A DNA stretch of 64,000 nt. Source: Hymenobacter pini. GTDB taxonomy: Bacteria > Bacteroidota > Bacteroidia > Cytophagales > Hymenobacteraceae. Under the pieces are notes generated by a model. The model searched no databases. It was not told the DNA's origin and was given only the letters and a program-made list of their open reading frames with translations. A program made the translations under genes and the position numbers. The stretch spans positions 310,001-374,000 of the forward strand of contig NZ_JAIZZH010000005.1 of NCBI RefSeq assembly GCF_020421205.1. The letters run 5' to 3'. Positions 8,176-15,810 of this stretch are shown piece after piece. Each line of letters opens with the position of its first letter. The first letter of the stretch is position 1.

Positions 8176-8628
8176 ATGAAACGCCCCGTTCTGCTCGCCT
8201 TGGCCGCCACGCTCCTCTCCTTCTCGGCCGCGCAGGCTCAGACCAAGGTGAAAACCAAAACCAAATCGGCCACCGGCACCGAAGTAAAAACTAAGTCGGA
8301 AGCCGAACCTGTAACGCTCAACGGCCCCATCAAGCGCGTAGAAACGCTGTCGGGTATTGACGTATTTCCGTCGTCGAGTGGGCAAAGCATCATGCTCAGC
8401 TTCACCCAGCAGTTCACCAAGCCCGGCACGCTGGTGATGACCAACTACAAAAAGCAGCCCGTGTACACCACCGCCCTCGACCCGGCTAACAACACCGGCG
8501 AGCCCGTGGACCTGGGCCGCATTCCGGCCGGCACCTACCTCATCGAGGCCAAAACTGGCAACTACGTGTACTGGAAGAAGGTGAGCATCAAGTATCCGTC
8601 GGTGGCTACCACTAAAAAACGCCGCTAA
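8176..8628 (+). CDS. Small secreted protein of unknown function
   Basis: A 150-residue product with a clear signal peptide cleaved after SAAQA near residue 22. A lysine- and threonine-rich stretch follows (KVKTKTKSATGTEVKTK), then a domain predicted as all-beta. The last 70 residues have the cadence of a type IX sorting-domain fold: LVMTNYKKQPVYT, then IPAGTYLIEAKTGNYVYWKKV. It lacks the usual YPNP motif, so I do not call it a cargo protein. The gene is monocistronic and is followed by a long hairpin repeat and a terminator. Confidence 0.8.
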   Translation: MKRPVLLALAATLLSFSAAQAQTKVKTKTKSATGTEVKTKSEAEPVTLNGPIKRVETLSGIDVFPSSSGQSIMLSFTQQFTKPGTLVMTNYKKQPVYTTALDPANNTGEPVDLGRIPAGTYLIEAKTGNYVYWKKVSIKYPSVATTKKRR

Positions 8629-8629
8629 C

Positions 8630-8710
8630 TGTCATTCCGAACGAAGGGAGGAATCTGGGTTTAATACCTGAACGGACTAACCCAGATTCCTCCCTTCGTT
8701 CGGAATGACA
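8630..8710. repeat. GTCATTCCG-type hairpin element, copy 1
   Basis: Two perfect inverted arms of 32 bp (8630-8661 and 8679-8710) flank a 17-base loop. The outer sequence TGTCATTCCGAACGAAGG matches that of the element at 9409-9506. It begins two bases after the stop codon of the preceding gene. Confidence 0.95.
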
Positions 8711-8717
8711 CTGATAT

Positions 8718-8748
8718 AAGCTCCGAGGTCGTTGAGGCCTCGGAGCTT
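8718..8748 (+). terminator. Hairpin terminator of the gene at 8176
   Basis: An 11-bp perfect stem (aagctccgagg with its complement at 8738-8748) and a 9-base loop, followed by a short T run. It lies beyond the repeat element. Confidence 0.7.
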
Positions 8749-8843
8749 TGCATTTGAACGCGGCGGTGCTTTGCCGGCGTTTTCTACTTTCACCCAATCA
8801 CCCTGCGCCCGGCTGCTTGCGGCGGGTTGCGTTACTTTACACC

Positions 8844-9398
8844 ATGAAACTACTTCGTTTTGCCCCGTTGCTGCTGGTGCTGGGGGCGCTGCTGGCCTTC
8901 GCCGGCCCCAAGCTCAAGAAAACCGCCGTGGGCAAGAACATTACCCTCGGCGTGCCCGAGAGCTTTGCCGCTTTGCCCGATGACGGTATTGCCGCCAAGT
9001 ACCCCTCGCCCCGCAAGCCGCTGGCCGTGTTCAGCAACCCCAGTGGCCGCGTGGACCTGAGCGTGCAGCAAAAACCCACCACCTTCACCAACCGGGACTA
9101 CGCCCTGCTGCTGAAAATCTACAAAGCCAGCATTCAGAATATGTACGGCAAGGTGCAGTTCCTGCGCGAGGACATTCAGACGGTGAACAAGCGGGATTTT
9201 GTGGTGCTGGAGTTTGTGTCGACGGTGACCGACAACCGCCGCGGCGGCAACCTCGCCCCCATCCGCAAATACCAGTTGGTGCAGTACGCCATTGAGGGCG
9301 ACCAGCTTTACGTATTCACCTTCGATGCCCCCGCCGACGAGCAGGCCCAGTGGCAGCCCACCGCCCAGGCCGTGATGCAGAGCATTGTGATGAAATAA
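8844..9398 (+). CDS. Secreted protein of unknown function
   Basis: A 184-residue protein with an N-terminal signal or anchor (MKLLRFAPLLLVLGALLAFA). The mature part has an N-terminal strand GKNITLGVPESFAALPDD and a later core around KRDFVVLEFVSTVTDNRRG and IRKYQLVQYAIEGDQLYVFTF, ending with a helix that contains QPTAQAVMQSIV. This pattern resembles PsbP/MOG1-like lipid- or stress-related domains, where a short hydrophobic profile and a final helix recur, but the link is only by shape. I start at 8844 since the signal peptide begins there. TACTTTAC stands just before the start and may be the -7 box. Confidence 0.8.
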   Translation: MKLLRFAPLLLVLGALLAFAGPKLKKTAVGKNITLGVPESFAALPDDGIAAKYPSPRKPLAVFSNPSGRVDLSVQQKPTTFTNRDYALLLKIYKASIQNMYGKVQFLREDIQTVNKRDFVVLEFVSTVTDNRRGGNLAPIRKYQLVQYAIEGDQLYVFTFDAPADEQAQWQPTAQAVMQSIVMK

Positions 9399-9408
9399 TA
9401 ATTGAGTT

Positions 9409-9506
9409 CGTCATTCCGAGCGAAGCCGAGGAATCTCGCGTGCTGATGTTGGGTTTACTTCCATAACGTCAGCACGCGAGATTCCTCGGTTTCGCTCGGA
9501 ATGACG
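9409..9506. repeat. GTCATTCCG-type hairpin element, copy 2
   Basis: Arms of 42 bp (9409-9450 and 9465-9506) differ at two positions only, both of which still allow G-U pairing, around a 14-base loop. The outer 26 bases resemble copy 1 at 8630, while the inner parts differ. It fills the gap between a secreted-protein gene and tadA and contains a false upstream start codon for tadA. Confidence 0.95.
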
Positions 9507-9530
9507 TCTTTTTCCACCTATCACTTCAAC

Positions 9531-9977
9531 ATGACACTCTCCCTCTACTCCGACGAGCAATACATCCGGGAGGCGCTGAAGCAGGCCCGGTATGCATTTG
9601 AGGAAGATGAAATTCCGATTGGGGCCGTGGTGGTGCTGGATAAGCGCATTATTGCCCGCGCCTACAACCAAACCGAGCGGCTGCAGGACGTAACTGCCCA
9701 CGCCGAAATGCTGGCCCTGACAGCAGCAGCTAACAACCTCGGCAATAAATATCTGCAGGAGTGCACTCTGTACGTAACGGTGGAGCCCTGCGTGATGTGC
9801 GCCGGGGCCACGGCCTGGGCCCAGGTGCGCCGGGTGGTATATGGGGCCGCCGAGCCCAAATTCGGGTACCGCCGCCACGGCCAGCTGCTGCACCCCAAGG
9901 CCGAGGTAGTGAGCGGCGTGCTGGCCGATGAGTGCGAGGCGCTGATGCGGGACTTCTTCGCCCGGAAGCGGAAATAA
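9531..9977 (+). CDS. tadA: tRNA-specific adenosine deaminase (nucleoside deaminase family)
   Basis: A 148-residue zinc deaminase that would convert the wobble adenosine of tRNA-Arg(ACG) to inosine. The zinc and proton-shuttle motifs are complete: HAE at 57-59 and PCVMC at 86-90. Length and the EDEIPIGAVVV start fit TadA, though guanine deaminase-like relatives share the motifs. The start at 9531 is chosen because the earlier ATG at 9501 lies in the hairpin repeat. Confidence 0.9.
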   Translation: MTLSLYSDEQYIREALKQARYAFEEDEIPIGAVVVLDKRIIARAYNQTERLQDVTAHAEMLALTAAANNLGNKYLQECTLYVTVEPCVMCAGATAWAQVRRVVYGAAEPKFGYRRHGQLLHPKAEVVSGVLADECEALMRDFFARKRK

Positions 9978-9987
9978 TCTACTTTTG
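9957..9987 (+). promoter_or_regulatory. Promoter of the superoxide dismutase gene
   Basis: TTCG at 9957-9960, a 19-base spacer and TACTTTTG at 9980-9987, which fits TAnnTTTG exactly. The -33 box lies within the end of tadA, so transcription would start about 100 bases before sodA. Confidence 0.6.
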
Positions 9988-10098
9988 GCCGCTTCCGCGT
10001 AACCCTACACCGGGTACAACGGTTGTACATGCGGCGGCGCCCGGCGCTACGCTATGCACGTATTGCTCTCCCTTTTTCACCCCAAACCATTCTGTATT

Positions 10099-10707
10099 AT
10101 GGCTTTCGAACTGCCCAAACTGCCCTACGCCTACGATGCCCTGGAGCCGCACTTTGATGCGCAAACCATGGAAATCCACCACAGCAAGCACCACCAGGCT
10201 TACGTTACCAACCTCAACAACGCCATTGCCGGCACTGAGCTGGAAGGCAAGAGCCTGGAAGACCTGCTGCAGAACATTGCCTCGGCCCCCGCGCCGGTGC
10301 GCAACAACGGCGGCGGCCACTGGAACCACTCGTTCTTCTGGCAGATTCTGAGCCCCAATGGCGGCGGTGAGCCCACCGGGGCCGTTGGCGAGGCCATCAA
10401 TAAGGCTTTCGGTAGCTATGAGAAGTTCAAGGAAGAATTCACCAAAGCCGCCGTAGGCCGCTTCGGCTCGGGCTGGGCGTGGCTGTGCAAGCAGGCCGAT
10501 GGCTCGGTGCAAATATGCTCTACCCCCAACCAGGACAACCCGCTGATGCCCGACTCCGGCTGCAAAGGCACCCCGGTACTGGGCCTCGATGTGTGGGAGC
10601 ACGCCTACTACCTGAAATACCAAAACCGTCGCCCCGACTTCATTGCCGCCTTCTTCAACCTCATCAACTGGGACGAGGTGAACAAGCGCTTCGCCGAGGC
10701 CGCCTAA
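10099..10707 (+). CDS. sodA: Superoxide dismutase, manganese type
   Basis: A 202-residue Fe/Mn superoxide dismutase that turns superoxide into oxygen and peroxide in the cytoplasm. Metal ligands are visible: His in MEIHHSKHH, His in HWNHSFFW, and Asp and His in [11 protein letters not shown]. The metal-discriminating positions favour manganese: Gly before HWNH and Gln in PNQDNPL, where iron enzymes have Gln and Ala or His. The start at 10099 ([12 protein letters not shown]) matches the family N-terminus. Confidence 0.95.
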   Translation: MAFELPKLPYAYDALEPHFDAQTMEIHHSKHHQAYVTNLNNAIAGTELEGKSLEDLLQNIASAPAPVRNNGGGHWNHSFFWQILSPNGGGEPTGAVGEAINKAFGSYEKFKEEFTKAAVGRFGSGWAWLCKQADGSVQICSTPNQDNPLMPDSGCKGTPVLGLDVWEHAYYLKYQNRRPDFIAAFFNLINWDEVNKRFAEAA

Positions 10708-10733
10708 GCGCCCTTTATCACGCCGATTATCAG

Positions 10734-10764
10734 GAAGGCTGCCGCTTCGGTAGCCTTCTTTTTT
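10734..10764 (+). terminator. Terminator of sodA
   Basis: An 11-bp stem with one G-U pair (gaaggctgccg with 10748-10758), a CTT loop and a following T6 run. Confidence 0.88.
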
Positions 10765-10826
10765 GCCCCGTGGGCCCGGCCGCTGGAGCCGGCCCGGGCG
10801 GGTAATTTTTCTTATCTTGCTTGTCT

Positions 10827-11096
10827 ATGGATACGCAACTGGTGGCCAAATCGGCCGGAGCATTAGCAGATAAGTACCGGCTCAATATCGTATTGGCCCT
10901 CAGCCAACAAGACCAGCTGGCCTTTGCCGAAGTACAGGAGCTGACGGGCCTCTCCCAGCCCTGCGTATCGCACCACCTCAAGATCTTGGCCGACAGCGGG
11001 CTGGTGCAAACTCAGAAGTGTGGCCGGTGCGTGAACATTACCCTGAACCGGGAGGCTCTGCGCGGGCTGGCCTCGTTTTTCGACACGTTGGGCTAG
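10827..11096 (+). CDS. ArsR-family transcriptional regulator
   Basis: An 89-residue winged-helix regulator. The recognition helix LSQPCVSHHLKILADSGLV (about 48-66) follows the ArsR/SmtB pattern. The usual metal site ELCVCDL is absent. Cysteines occur at the recognition helix (PCVSHH) and in the wing as KCGRC, so thiol or redox sensing is possible. It is read in the same direction as the Old Yellow Enzyme gene 84 bases downstream, which makes that gene a likely target. ATG at 10827 is preferred over a TTG two codons earlier. Confidence 0.9.
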   Translation: MDTQLVAKSAGALADKYRLNIVLALSQQDQLAFAEVQELTGLSQPCVSHHLKILADSGLVQTQKCGRCVNITLNREALRGLASFFDTLG

Positions 11097-11137
11097 CCGC
11101 AAAAAATTTCCCCAAACCCATCGAAACATTTCAATTA

Positions 11138-11175
11138 GTTGATGCTTTATAGCCGCGTTAACCCTCAGCATCAAC
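11138..11175. promoter_or_regulatory. Inverted repeat ahead of the Old Yellow Enzyme gene
   Basis: GTTGATGCT at 11138-11146 and its exact complement AGCATCAAC at 11167-11175 flank 20 bases, ending five bases before the start codon. It could be an operator for the ArsR protein encoded just upstream or a hairpin in the leader. Confidence 0.5.
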
Positions 11176-11180
11176 TGCAC

Positions 11181-12290
11181 ATGGCAACCAAGAAGCTCTT
11201 CTCGCCCGCCAAACTGGGCAACCTCACGCTCCAGAATCATATTGTAATGGCCCCCATGACGCGCAGCCGCGCCCTGGGCAACGTGCCCGGCCCCCTAGAA
11301 GCCGAATATTACGCCCAGCGCGCCACGGCTGGCCTCATCGTTACGGAAGGCACCTCGCCCTCAGCCAACGGCCTGGGCTACGCCCGCATCCCCGGCTTGT
11401 TCTCGCCTGAGCAGGTAGCGGGCTGGAAGCTGGTAACCGACGCCGTGCACGCCAAGGACGGCCGTATCTTCGTGCAAATGATGCACACGGGCCGCATTTC
11501 GCACCCGCTGAACATGCCCGAGGGTGCCGAGATTATTGCCCCCTCGGCCGTGGCCGCCGCCGGCGACATGTGGACCGACCAGCAGCAGATGCAGCCCCAG
11601 CCCACTCCGCGCGAGCTGACCACCGCCGAGGTGAAGGAAGTGGTGCAGGAGTACATCAACTCGGCTAAGCTGGCCGTGGAAGCGGGTTTTGATGGCGTAG
11701 AAATCCACGCCGCCAACGGCTACCTCATCGACCAGTTCCTGAACCCCAAGAGCAACCAGCGCACCGATGAGTATGGCGGCTCCCTCGAGAACCGGGCCCG
11801 CTTTGTGCTGGAAATTGCTCAGGGCATGGTAGCCGCCATCGGGGCGGAGCGCGTGGGCATCCGCGTATCGCCCTACGGTGCCTTCAACGATGTAGCCCCC
11901 ACCTTCGACGACATCGACGCGCTGTATCTGCACCTGGCCGCTGAGCTCCAGAAGCTGAACCTGGTGTACCTGCACATCGTGAACCACGAGAGCATGGGCG
12001 CGCCGGCCGTACCGGCCAGCATCATTGCCGGCCTGCGCGAGAAGTTCACCAACACGCTCATCCTGAGCGGCGGCTACGACGTGGACCGCGCCGAAGCCGA
12101 CCTGCAGAGCGGCCGCGCCGACCTCGTGGCCTTTGGCCGCGCCTTCATTGCCAACCCCGACCTGGTAGCTCGTCTGGAGCAGGGTGCCGAACTCACCCAG
12201 CCCGACCCCTCTACCTTCTACGCTCCCGGCCCCGAAGGCTTCCACCAGGGCTACACCGATTACCCCGCGCTGGCGACGGCTCAGGCCTAA
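11181..12290 (+). CDS. Old Yellow Enzyme family alkene reductase
   Basis: A 369-residue FMN-dependent NAD(P)H oxidoreductase of the NemA/OYE class, which reduces activated alkenes and N-ethylmaleimide-like electrophiles. The barrel fold begins LFSPAKLGNLTLQNHIVMAPMTR. The substrate-binding pair appears as HAANGYLIDQFL, the next motif as R-x-D-x-YGGS-x-ENRARF, and the phosphate-binding end as LVAFGRAFIANPDLV. The gene follows an ArsR regulator, suggesting induction by electrophiles. Exact substrate is unknown. The start at 11181 fits family length. Confidence 0.93.
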   Translation: MATKKLFSPAKLGNLTLQNHIVMAPMTRSRALGNVPGPLEAEYYAQRATAGLIVTEGTSPSANGLGYARIPGLFSPEQVAGWKLVTDAVHAKDGRIFVQMMHTGRISHPLNMPEGAEIIAPSAVAAAGDMWTDQQQMQPQPTPRELTTAEVKEVVQEYINSAKLAVEAGFDGVEIHAANGYLIDQFLNPKSNQRTDEYGGSLENRARFVLEIAQGMVAAIGAERVGIRVSPYGAFNDVAPTFDDIDALYLHLAAELQKLNLVYLHIVNHESMGAPAVPASIIAGLREKFTNTLILSGGYDVDRAEADLQSGRADLVAFGRAFIANPDLVARLEQGAELTQPDPSTFYAPGPEGFHQGYTDYPALATAQA

Positions 12291-12455
12291 GCCCACTCGG
12301 GGCCTGTCGCTTCAGCTGCCCTCCGGCCTTCGGGTTGGGGGGCAGTTTGCGTTCTGGACATTCTTACAGCCCGTCGGGGCGAATTTTCACCGCAGAGAAT
12401 TCTTGTATCTTTAGGTTTCAAATTGTGTCCCCCCACTTTTCCCAACAGTAGTTAC

Positions 12456-13751
12456 ATGAGTACCAAGTTGCGTCTCACTATTCTGAGCTTCCTGCAGTTT
12501 TTTATCTGGGGCTCATGGCTGATAACTATCGGCGCGTACTGGTTCCAGACGAAGCAATGGTCGGGGGCGCAGTTTGGGGCCATTTTCTCCACGATGGGCA
12601 TTGCCTCCATCTTCATGCCCTCCATTATGGGCATCATTGCCGATAAGTATGTGAATGCCGAGAAACTCTACGGCATCCTGCACATTCTGGGCGGGATAGT
12701 GCTGTGCACGGTACCCATGGTAACGGACCCCGGCACCTTCTTCTGGGTGATTCTGCTGAACATGATTTTCTACATGCCCACGCTGGCCCTCAGCATTGCC
12801 GTATCGTACTCGGTGCTGAAGCGCCAGGGCCTGGATGTGGTAAAGGACTACCCGCCCATCCGGGTGTGGGGCACCATCGGCTTCATTGTAGCTATGTGGA
12901 CGGTGAGCTTGCTGGGCTTCGAGAAATCGGCCAGCCAGTTCTACGTGGCCGCCGCCGCGGCTTTTGCGCTGGGTATCTACTCGTTTACGCTGCCCGCTTG
13001 CCCGCCCACGGCCAAAGACACGCCCAGCCGCTCATTGGTTGATGTGATGGGCCTGAAGTCGTTTGCGCTGCTGCGCGACACCAAGATGCTCACCTTCTTC
13101 CTGTTCGCGCTGCTGCTGGGTGCCGCCCTGCAGCTCACCAACGCCTACGGCGACACCTTCCTGCACGATTTCGACAAAGTACCCGCCTACAAGGACACGT
13201 TTGCCGTGAAGTACCCGGCTATCATCATGTCCATCTCGCAGGTATCGGAAACGCTGTTTATTCTGGCTATTCCGTTCTTCCTGCGCCGCTTTGGTATCAA
13301 GCAGGTAATGCTGTTCAGCATGATTGCCTGGGTGCTGCGCTTCGGCCTGCTGGCCTTCGGCACCCCCGATTTCCCCGGCATCACGCTGGTTATCCTCTCG
13401 TGCATCGTGTACGGCATGGCCTTCGACTTCTTCAACATCTCGGGCTCGTTGTTCGTGGAAACCCAGACGGCTTCCAGCATCCGGGCCAGTGCCCAAGGCC
13501 TGTTCATGATGATGACCAACGGTTTCGGGGCCGTGCTGGGCAGCTCGGTGAGCGGCATCGTCATCGAGAAATACTTCACCGCCGCCGATGGTGTAACCAA
13601 GGACTGGCAGGGCATCTGGCTCACGTTTGCCGCCTACGCCCTCGTTATTGCCGTGCTGTTCGTGCTCCTGTTCAAGCACAAGCACACGCCCCAGGAAGCC
13701 ACCACTGATGCCGAGCACGTAGAGCCCGTTCTGAGCGTAGAAAACGCCTAA
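12456..13751 (+). CDS. Nucleoside:proton symporter-like MFS transporter
   Basis: A 431-residue inner-membrane protein with about twelve helices. The N-terminus (LRLTILSFLQFFIWGSWL, then GAYWF) and the FDFFNISGSLFVE motif in the second half match the nucleoside permease branch (NupG/XapB-like) of the major facilitator superfamily. The gene faces ndk, a nucleotide kinase, in convergent order, which fits but does not prove a nucleoside role. A TATCTTTA box near 12408 may be its -7 element. The stop codon lies inside a long palindrome shared with ndk. Confidence 0.88.
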   Translation: MSTKLRLTILSFLQFFIWGSWLITIGAYWFQTKQWSGAQFGAIFSTMGIASIFMPSIMGIIADKYVNAEKLYGILHILGGIVLCTVPMVTDPGTFFWVILLNMIFYMPTLALSIAVSYSVLKRQGLDVVKDYPPIRVWGTIGFIVAMWTVSLLGFEKSASQFYVAAAAAFALGIYSFTLPACPPTAKDTPSRSLVDVMGLKSFALLRDTKMLTFFLFALLLGAALQLTNAYGDTFLHDFDKVPAYKDTFAVKYPAIIMSISQVSETLFILAIPFFLRRFGIKQVMLFSMIAWVLRFGLLAFGTPDFPGITLVILSCIVYGMAFDFFNISGSLFVETQTASSIRASAQGLFMMMTNGFGAVLGSSVSGIVIEKYFTAADGVTKDWQGIWLTFAAYALVIAVLFVLLFKHKHTPQEATTDAEHVEPVLSVENA

Positions 13752-13940
13752 ATCACAGATTTAGACGGATGTTGAGGATGACACGGATTTGTATAACCGC
13801 TGCGCCTAACAATAATGTAGAACAACAAAAAGCCCGCTTGCAGCAGCAAGCGGGCTTTTTGTTGGCAGACTTTTCAGACAAACCACGAATCCAGAACGAA
13901 TCCGTGTCATCCTCAACATCCGTCTAAATCCGTGATTTAG
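13748..13940. repeat. Long palindrome spanning both stop codons of a convergent pair
   Basis: Arms 13748-13789 and 13899-13940 match over about 42 bp with one mismatch. The TAA of the transporter (13749-13751) and the TAA of ndk (13937-13939) sit at mirror-image positions in the two arms. The core reads atttagacggatgttgagg in the left arm. A separate terminator hairpin is nested in the 109-base interior. Confidence 0.93.
13823..13864. terminator. Bidirectional terminator between transporter and ndk
   Basis: A perfect 19-bp stem (13823-13841 with 13846-13864) with tetraloop AGCA and A/T runs on both sides, able to end transcription from either direction. Confidence 0.92.
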
Positions 13941-14356
13941 AATTGCTCGTCGGCGGTGAAATAGAAGTCACCTTCGATTTTGGCGTTTTCATCGGAATCC
14001 GAACCGTGTACGGCGTTGGCTTCGATGCTCTTAGCGTACTTCTTCCGGATGGTGCCTTCGGCGGCCTGGGCGGGGTTGGTAGCGCCAATCAGGGTGCGGA
14101 AATCAGCCACGGCGTTGTCTTTTTCGAGAATAGCCGCTACGATGGGGCCCGACGACATGTATTTCACCAGGTCGCCGTAGAAGGGACGCTCTTTGTGTAC
14201 GGCGTAGAACTCACCGGCGCGCTCGGGGGTCAGCTGTACTTTTTTCAGGGCTACGATGCGGAAGCCGCCCTCCTCAATCATGCTCAGGATACCACCAATG
14301 TGGTTGTCCTGGGTGGCGTCGGGCTTAATCATCGTGAATGTGCGGTTCGTGGCCAT
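13937..14356 (-). CDS. ndk: Nucleoside diphosphate kinase
   Basis: A 139-residue enzyme that moves the gamma phosphate between nucleoside triphosphates and diphosphates through a phosphohistidine. The catalytic His is residue 117 in NAVHGSDS. The N-terminus [12 protein letters not shown] and the full length match the bacterial family. The start at 14356 is the family start; an upstream in-frame start adds 15 unrelated residues. The -7 box TACTTTTG lies about 66 bases upstream. Confidence 0.98.
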   Translation of the reverse strand: MATNRTFTMIKPDATQDNHIGGILSMIEEGGFRIVALKKVQLTPERAGEFYAVHKERPFYGDLVKYMSSGPIVAAILEKDNAVADFRTLIGATNPAQAAEGTIRKKYAKSIEANAVHGSDSDENAKIEGDFYFTADEQF

Positions 14357-14421
14357 GGGCTTCGTATAGTTGGGGTTGAAATGAATGCGGTTGCAGTGCA
14401 AACGGCAGGCGTTTGCGGCCG

Positions 14422-14429
14422 CAAAAGTA
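14422..14429 (-). promoter_or_regulatory. -7 box of ndk
   Basis: The minus strand reads TACTTTTG, an exact TAnnTTTG. The -33 region is not clear. Confidence 0.5.
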
Positions 14430-14630
14430 CGGAATGAATTGATGGAATACGGTAGAGCTGTTTACCGCAGCCGGCTGGTCACCCATCTTTTTTCATCTTT
14501 GTCAGCGCATTGAGTAGTACACTGCTCATATTCAACTCCACATTTCCCATATTTTTTCAGCCCCGGAACATTCCCACGGCCGGCAACCTTACAGTCGTCT
14601 ACATTGCGGCTGCACCTTTCTGCAAGCCGT

Positions 14631-14662
14631 TTTGTTGAAAGCCAGAATATTTCCGACTTTTG
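14631..14662 (+). promoter_or_regulatory. Promoter of nrnA and the FKBP gene run
   Basis: TTTG at 14631-14634, a 20-base spacer and GACTTTTG at 14655-14662 (one mismatch to TAnnTTTG). Spacing is that of the Bacteroidota housekeeping sigma factor. The start codon lies 54 bases after the -7 box. Confidence 0.65.
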
Positions 14663-14716
14663 CCGCCTTTGTACGCGGCCTAACCGACCGAAATTCAGTC
14701 ACCTACCCCGTAGGCA

Positions 14717-15760
14717 ATGTCCACAATATCTGAGCTGAAGGAGCTGCTGGCGCAACCCCGACAGATTTTCATCACCACCCACCACAAGCCCGACGCTGAC
14801 GCCCTGGGCTCCTCGCTAGGCCTGGCCGGCTACCTCCGCAAGAAGGGCCACAGCGTAACGGTGGTTACCCCTTCCGACTACCCCAACTTCTTGGCCTGGA
14901 TGCCCGGCAACGAGGAAGTGGTGGTGTACGAGCCCCGCCAGAACGACGCCCAGGTGCGCGACATCATTGCGCGGGCTGAGGTGCTGTTCTGCCTCGACTT
15001 CAGCTGTCTGGGCCGCATTAACGAGTTGGGCGAGTACGTGCGCAACGCCAAGGGCACCAAGGTGCTCATTGACCACCACCAGGAGCCCGAGGACTTCGCG
15101 CAGCTCGATTATTCCAACCCCAAAGCCGCCGCTACGGCCGAGCTGGTGTTTGAGGTAATCCGCGACCTGGGCGACCAGGACCTGATTGACACTGGTATCG
15201 GGGAGTGCCTGTACGCGGGCATTATGACGGATACCGGTTCATTCCGCCACCCCAGCACCTCGCGCAACGTGCACCTGATTATTGCCGAGCTGCTCAACGC
15301 CGGCATCAACCTCTCCGATGTGCACCGCCGCATCTACGACTCGCACTCTGAGGAGCGGCTGCGCTTCCTGGGCTTTGTGCTGAAGGATAAGCTGACGGTG
15401 CTGCGCGAGTACAACACGGCCTACATTGCCATTACGGCCGACGAACTGCGCCAGTATCACTCTAAAACCGGTGACACTGAGGGGCTTGTAAACTTCGCCC
15501 TGAGCATCGAGGGCATTGTGTTTGCCGCCATTCTGATTGACCGCACTCAGGCCGTGAAAATTTCCTTCCGCTCGGTGGGCGACTTCTCGGTAAGCGAGTT
15601 TTCGCGCCGTCACTTCAACGGCGGAGGCCACCACAATGCTGCTGGCGGCATCAGCCACGACTCGCTCAACAGCACTGTGGAGCGTTTTCTGAGCTTGCTG
15701 CCCGAGTATCAGACCCAACTTGTGACGGCCCCGCTGGCTCCGGTAGCACCATCGGTATAA
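14717..15760 (+). CDS. nrnA: Bifunctional oligoribonuclease/PAP phosphatase (DHH family)
   Basis: A 347-residue DHH/DHHA1 phosphoesterase. NrnA-type enzymes degrade two- to five-base RNA fragments and dephosphorylate 3'-phosphoadenosine 5'-phosphate. Metal-binding motifs are present: HHKPDADALGSSLG at 22-35, D94 in CLDFS, DHH at 119-121. The DHHA1 domain carries GGGHHNAAGG near 303-312. It heads the run of FKBP genes, 50 bases before the first. Related DHH proteins include GdpP and cyclic-dinucleotide phosphodiesterases, but this one lacks membrane or GGDEF parts. Confidence 0.94.
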   Translation: MSTISELKELLAQPRQIFITTHHKPDADALGSSLGLAGYLRKKGHSVTVVTPSDYPNFLAWMPGNEEVVVYEPRQNDAQVRDIIARAEVLFCLDFSCLGRINELGEYVRNAKGTKVLIDHHQEPEDFAQLDYSNPKAAATAELVFEVIRDLGDQDLIDTGIGECLYAGIMTDTGSFRHPSTSRNVHLIIAELLNAGINLSDVHRRIYDSHSEERLRFLGFVLKDKLTVLREYNTAYIAITADELRQYHSKTGDTEGLVNFALSIEGIVFAAILIDRTQAVKISFRSVGDFSVSEFSRRHFNGGGHHNAAGGISHDSLNSTVERFLSLLPEYQTQLVTAPLAPVAPSV

Positions 15761-15810
15761 TTCGGTGTAACTTGGGCGCTCATTCTGTCTTCTAACCCGC
15801 AAACCCGTTC

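Larger units (their letters stand above)
14357..14716. other. Divergent promoter region between ndk and nrnA
   Basis: About 360 bases without a gene. It contains the ndk -7 box (14422-14429, minus strand) and the nrnA promoter (14631-14662). AT-rich tracts near 14485-14560 show no coding pattern. Confidence 0.7.

Noticed and set aside
8630-8710. Insertion sequence or MITE with terminal inverted repeats
   Set aside because: No clear target-site duplication and no transposase gene nearby; the loop is only 17 bases. Kept as a hairpin repeat.
8844-9398. Assignment of the secreted protein to the PsbP/MOG1 family
   Set aside because: Only a loose similarity of pattern; no diagnostic motif, so left as unknown.
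9501-9530. Upstream start codon for tadA
   Set aside because: The ATG at 9501 is part of the right arm of the hairpin element; 9531 gives the family N-terminus.
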